This document shows, in pieces, positions 41,613-44,861 of a stretch of DNA of 44,861 nt (position 1 is its first letter; each line of letters begins with the position of its first letter). The notes under the pieces were generated by a model. The model did not search any database and was not told the origin of the DNA. It saw only the letters and a program-made list of their open reading frames with translations. The translations under genes and the position numbers were made by a program. Origin of the DNA: Gammaproteobacteria bacterium. Its GTDB lineage: Bacteria > Pseudomonadota > Gammaproteobacteria > Pseudomonadales > Azotimanducaceae. The stretch lies in NCBI GenBank assembly GCA_026707045.1, contig JAPOXO010000089.1, positions 1 through 44,861 on the forward strand, given 5' to 3'.

Positions 41613-43460
41613 TCATCGATACCGCTGAGCCTGTGTGTCAAACATGAGCTGGTATTTGCCGCCCCGTGCGATCAGTTCCTCGTGGTTACCGACTTCAACC
41701 ACGGATCCTTCGTCCACCACCACTATTAAGTCTGCCATTCTCACAGTGGAGAATCGATGGGAGATAAATACCACTGTCTTGTCTTCGGACAAGCGCGTTA
41801 TACGTTCATAAAGCTCTCTTTCCTTTAGTGCATCTAGAGCAGCAGTTGGCTCGTCAAATATGAAGACTTGCGCATCGCTCATGAATGCCCGCGCTATGGA
41901 CAAGTGCTGCCATTCTCCGCCGGAGAGATCGATACCTTCATCCAACGTACGCCCGAGGATGGTGTCATAGCCTTGAGGAAGTCCATTTACTACCTCCTCA
42001 GCCCCACCTTTCTGCGCTGCATCAACTATTCGTGGACGGTTTTCGACATGTGCTACGTTGCCAACTCCAATATTGTCCGCAGCGGATATATCGAACCTTG
42101 CGAAGTCCTGGAAGACAACGCTCATATTGGACTGTAGACTCTCAATCTTGAATTCTCGGTAGTCGTGGCCATCGATGCAAATAGCACCTTCAATAGGGTC
42201 ATAAAATCGTGCTAGTAACTTAATCAAGGTCGTCTTTCCTGCTCCGTTCTTTCCCACCAAAGCAACTTTCGAGCGTGCAGGAATGGAGAATGAGACATCT
42301 TTGAGAATTACTTCATCGTTGCCGGGATAAGAAAACGATACGTTTTCTAATTCAATTCCATGCTGAATCGGGTTTGGAACAAGAATGGGCTGACTGAAAC
42401 GCTCTCTTTCGAGCGAACCCGATATAGTGGTTGGATCCAGATCCAGAACTTCGAAGAATCTCGAAGTTTCTAGACAAGTTTGGTATGTAGAACCTGCTTG
42501 TCTAATAATGCCCGCGATCATACTGGTTATTTGCTGGCTTGAAGTGAAAACTAGCGTGAGTGTTCCTATTGTGATTTCACCTGTTGCGGCCTGAATGACA
42601 GCATAGATTCCTACCGCACTTACACCCATCATCGACAAGCTCTCCAAGCTCATTTCCCACTTCAAGAACTTCTTTAACAACCCCAGCCAAGCCTGTATGT
42701 ATTTCTCGCGTGTCTCCAAGAAGCGGGTCTTGAAGGTTTCTCCCAAGCCAAAAATTCGGATTTCTTTAACAGTTTCCCGTTCAGTAAGGAGTGAGTCTTG
42801 ATAATTCGCCATTCGCATGTTGCGCGACAGTTCCGACTGGAGTTGAAATCGACGGCGCGACATGTGCGCCTCGAGAAAGATACGTGGGAGCACAGTTCCA
42901 AACAGCACAAGAACAGCGAGCGGGTGGAGAATCGATAGTAGACCAATCATCGCAGACAACGACAACAATTGTTGAAACATGCTCATAACAACCCAAAGCA
43001 CTGATTCCACCTGCCATTTGTTGTCGTTTGCTTGCTTTAACTGGTCGTAGAATTTCGGTGCCTCAAAATACGCAATATCGAGTTCAGCTGACTTGCCGAT
43101 CAGTTTTTCGCTCGCGGAGGTGTAAACGTGTTCGGCGAGAACCTCACCCAATAGACCTTCGATGGCTCCTATTACGGCGTTTCCAATCCATAGTGCAAGT
43201 ACGACTCCGACGGGAATCAACAGGTATGCCCAGTCAATGGGCATTCCGATGCGCTCTACGACTCGGTCGACGATGACCTTGGTCATCCAGACAACGGCAG
43301 GAGAAACTAGCGCGACAATCGACGTGAAGAACATTAACGCGCATAGGGTTAGCGGGGAGACATGCCAAATCAACTTAACGACACGAGGAAATAGACGAGC
43401 TAGTTCTCGAATCGTTTTGAGACGAAGTAACTCTTCAGGATCGTAAGTTGTAGAGCTCAT
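41613..43460 (-). CDS. ABC exporter, fused permease-ATPase (copy 1)
   Basis: This is the paralogue of the next gene downstream, with the same architecture. The frame is open to TTG 43472, but ATG 43460 gives 615 residues, exactly the length of its partner. Walker A is GKNGAGKTT, the signature LSGGEWQHLSIARAF, Walker B FIFDEPTAALD and the H-loop ISHRFSTVRMAD. Shared unusual wording, such as YFEAPKFYDQL versus FFEAPQFYDRL in the first cytoplasmic loop and EIRIFGL in the second, shows recent tandem duplication. Both ATP sites look intact, unlike many heterodimeric exporters with one degenerate site. Confidence 0.9.
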   Translation of the reverse strand: MSSTTYDPEELLRLKTIRELARLFPRVVKLIWHVSPLTLCALMFFTSIVALVSPAVVWMTKVIVDRVVERIGMPIDWAYLLIPVGVVLALWIGNAVIGAIEGLLGEVLAEHVYTSASEKLIGKSAELDIAYFEAPKFYDQLKQANDNKWQVESVLWVVMSMFQQLLSLSAMIGLLSILHPLAVLVLFGTVLPRIFLEAHMSRRRFQLQSELSRNMRMANYQDSLLTERETVKEIRIFGLGETFKTRFLETREKYIQAWLGLLKKFLKWEMSLESLSMMGVSAVGIYAVIQAATGEITIGTLTLVFTSSQQITSMIAGIIRQAGSTYQTCLETSRFFEVLDLDPTTISGSLERERFSQPILVPNPIQHGIELENVSFSYPGNDEVILKDVSFSIPARSKVALVGKNGAGKTTLIKLLARFYDPIEGAICIDGHDYREFKIESLQSNMSVVFQDFARFDISAADNIGVGNVAHVENRPRIVDAAQKGGAEEVVNGLPQGYDTILGRTLDEGIDLSGGEWQHLSIARAFMSDAQVFIFDEPTAALDALKERELYERITRLSEDKTVVFISHRFSTVRMADLIVVVDEGSVVEVGNHEELIARGGKYQLMFDTQAQRYR

Positions 43461-43682
43461 TGGTGAATCCAAATCACATATCTACATACACACAGATAAG
43501 CGATTCTGATAGCTCTCAAGGACAAGTGTTTAAACCTGCAAAAGCCGTTGGTAATCTAGGTGGAGACTGCGCGCGCCAAACGAAAGTGCACACCTTGGCT
43601 ATTGTAATGAAGAGTCTCCATGTGACTTGATCGGCAAATGGCGCCAGGGCGCACGTTTAACAAGCCAGGATTCGAACTCCGT

Positions 43683-43698
43683 TTGATTCATGAACCAA
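43683..43698. promoter_or_regulatory. 16-base dyad, possible operator
   Basis: TTGATTCATGAACCAA is palindromic except for one transition pair. It lies in the divergent spacer between the ABC exporters and the SDR gene (43461-43832), a usual place for a regulator site. No regulator gene is nearby. Confidence 0.25.
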
Positions 43699-43749
43699 GT
43701 CTTCTTGCTAGGTCTATCGTTCTAAATCAAGTAGTTATAGATCTGTACG

Positions 43750-43771
43750 GGTGAGAATTGGCAGTCTCACC
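43750..43771 (+). promoter_or_regulatory. Perfect 7-bp hairpin upstream of the SDR gene
   Basis: GGTGAGA (43750-43756) and TCTCACC (43765-43771) enclose an 8-base loop, about 60 bases before the SDR start. No U-tract follows. It could be an operator or leader element. Otherwise the 372-base spacer shows no gene. Confidence 0.3.
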
Positions 43772-43832
43772 AATAATATGCAGCTGATCACTAAGAAATT
43801 TTGCTCAGTTGTGGGAGACGGTTGAATTGGAC

Positions 43833-44612
43833 ATGCAAAACGGAGTAGCAATTATTACTGGTTCGTCGTCGGGAGTAGGGGCCGCCTGTGCTCGACAACT
43901 TGCCGAGTTGGGGAGTCACGTTGCAATCAACTATTCGAGCAACGAGAACGGAGCGCGAAAGACACAGGAAGAATGTGAAGCGTTTGATGTTGAAACTATC
44001 GTGGTTCAGGCAGATGTTGCTGACGACGAACAGTGCCGAATGCTGGTCGAGAAGACACTGGAAAAGTGGGGACGCATCGATGCATTGATCAACAATGCAG
44101 GCACGACTAAATTCAACCCCCACGGAAATCTTGACGGCCTTTCAAAAAAAGACTTTTTGCACATCTACTCGGTGAATACTGTGGGCCCGTATCAAATGAC
44201 ACGAGCAGTTGCTCCCTCGATGAGAAAAGGCGGCATGGGCAGCATCGTGAATGTGTCGTCGGTCGCGGGAGTCATGGGTGTAGGTAGTTCGGTTGCCTAT
44301 GCTGCGTCCAAGGGAGCGCTCATCACTATGACCCTGTCTTTGGCTCGTGCGCTTGGCCCCGAAATCCGCGTCAATTGTGTGTGTCCAGGATTTATACAAG
44401 GCGATTGGTTGGAGAAAGGGTTGGGCAAGGAAAACTACGCCATCGCCAAGAGTCGGGTTGAAGCGTCCGCACCGCTTGGAGTTGCTTCCAGTCCCGATCA
44501 AATTGCTCAAGGAATACTGTTCTTTGTGACAGGTGCAGATGTCGTGACTGGTGAGTGCCTGATCATGGATGGCGGATCGCACTTAGCTCAGGCAGGAACT
44601 GTGAAGCGTTAA
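43833..44612 (+). CDS. SDR-family oxidoreductase
   Basis: A 259-residue classical short-chain dehydrogenase. GSSSGVGAA is the cofactor loop, NNAGTT follows strand 4, the catalytic Ser lies in NVSSVAG, and YAASKGA holds Tyr and Lys. The C-terminus has VTGECLIMDGGSH. The Ser-Asn in INYSSNENGA after strand 2 suggests NADP(H) rather than NAD(H). The frame is open to TTG 43809; ATG 43833 is chosen, though GGGAG is 14 bases away and TTG 43827 is possible. The substrate cannot be told from sequence. It is divergent from the ABC exporters. Confidence 0.85.
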   Translation: MQNGVAIITGSSSGVGAACARQLAELGSHVAINYSSNENGARKTQEECEAFDVETIVVQADVADDEQCRMLVEKTLEKWGRIDALINNAGTTKFNPHGNLDGLSKKDFLHIYSVNTVGPYQMTRAVAPSMRKGGMGSIVNVSSVAGVMGVGSSVAYAASKGALITMTLSLARALGPEIRVNCVCPGFIQGDWLEKGLGKENYAIAKSRVEASAPLGVASSPDQIAQGILFFVTGADVVTGECLIMDGGSHLAQAGTVKR

Positions 44613-44677
44613 GCAACAGGATTAGTTTCTAGGATTGCATCAGCACGTAGCCTTTGATATAGCAAACAAAAGTAGAG

Positions 44678-44861
44678 TCAAAGCACGTTGTGCATGATGT
44701 TCTGTCCATGCACCAAGTACACGACTGTTTCGCATATGTTCTTGGCGTGGTCACTAATTCGTTCCAAAGATCGTGCCACCCAAATTATTGATAGGTCGCT
44801 TGTCAATCGTGACTGATTCTTGGTCATTTCATCCGTGACTATCTTGACTACGACATCGTAG
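44678..44861 (-). CDS. phoU: Phosphate transport system regulator PhoU, C-terminal part
   Basis: The minus strand is open from the window edge to a TGA at 44678-44680 (61 codons seen). It contains ARSLERISDHAKNICETVVYLVHG, split here as LERISDHAKNIC plus VVYLVHG, which is the second metal-binding three-helix motif of PhoU (E/DxxxD type). PhoU links the PstSCAB phosphate transporter with the PhoR-PhoB system. The N-terminal two-thirds and any pst genes are outside the window. The end seems complete. Confidence 0.9.
   Translation of the reverse strand, partial: YDVVVKIVTDEMTKNQSRLTSDLSIIWVARSLERISDHAKNICETVVYLVHGQNIMHNVL

Noticed and set aside
43660-43735. tRNA-like T-loop (GATTCGAACTCC on +, GGAGTTCGAATC on -)
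   Set aside because: The T-stem does not pair (CGGAG against CCTGG), and the candidate acceptor strands are only about 53 bases apart, so no cloverleaf can form. It might be a tRNA remnant but cannot be supported.
1-44861. CRISPR arrays, insertion sequences, integrases, prophage genes
   Set aside because: I found no direct repeat array, transposase, integrase or phage protein anywhere in the window.

Overview
The window is a stretch of a gammaproteobacterial chromosome of moderate GC. It has outer-membrane biogenesis genes (lolCDE, msbA, lpxK, kdsB, exbBD). From memory, the order murB / rne / rluC / maf / yceD-rpmF-plsX-fabD-fabG-acpP-fabF-mltG-tmk-holB is the arrangement seen in Pseudomonas-type genomes, including the absence of fabH between plsX and fabD. 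comEC, ptpA, pabC and pilZ, which often sit in these blocks, are missing here. I cannot place the organism below class; frequent GTG and TTG starts and tight gene packing suggest an uncultured, possibly marine lineage.

Layout. 1-446: 5' part of a phytanoyl-CoA dioxygenase-like gene on the minus strand. 709-5013: acyl-lipid desaturase (+), converging on a minus-strand group of periplasmic cyclophilin, a membrane-anchored cold-shock-domain protein and argS, whose only family-consistent start is an ATT codon. 5115-15563: apbE, lolC-lolD-lolE, galU, then exbB-exbD-msbA-lpxK-kdsB, which together serve lipoprotein sorting, nucleotide-sugar supply, energy coupling and lipid A/KDO synthesis. 15570-20278: a type II hydroxyacyl-CoA dehydrogenase-like SDR (-), murB (+) and rne (-). 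A 614-base spacer rich in inverted repeats follows. 20893-30040: rluC, maf (-), then the ribosome / fatty acid / DNA replication block from yceD to holB. 30045: pepQ-like peptidase (-).

31585-36493 is an accessory metabolic cluster. It holds a three-subunit molybdenum hydroxylase (FAD, 2Fe-2S and molybdopterin subunits), a MoaD/ThiS-like protein ending in Gly-Gly, and a ribokinase-family kinase. The large subunit carries an in-frame TAG exactly at the active-site Tyr-Arg motif. 36494-38640 differs in base composition from its surroundings. It contains a decayed exported-protein gene (one nonsense codon and two opposing frame changes) and an intact but unrecognised 421-residue, cysteine-rich, membrane-anchored protein. 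38860-43460: a HAD hydrolase and two tandem paralogous ABC exporters of identical length (-). 43833-44612: an SDR (+). 44678-44861: the 3' end of phoU (-).

The observations I consider most worth checking are the amber codon in the hydroxylase active site, the ATT start (or homopolymer error) of argS, the orphan 36.5-38.6 kb segment, the membrane-tethered cold-shock protein, the structured rne/rluC spacer, and strong-SD small ORFs preceding lolC, the hydroxylase operon and the orphan gene. I saw no CRISPR array, insertion sequence, rRNA or intact tRNA.
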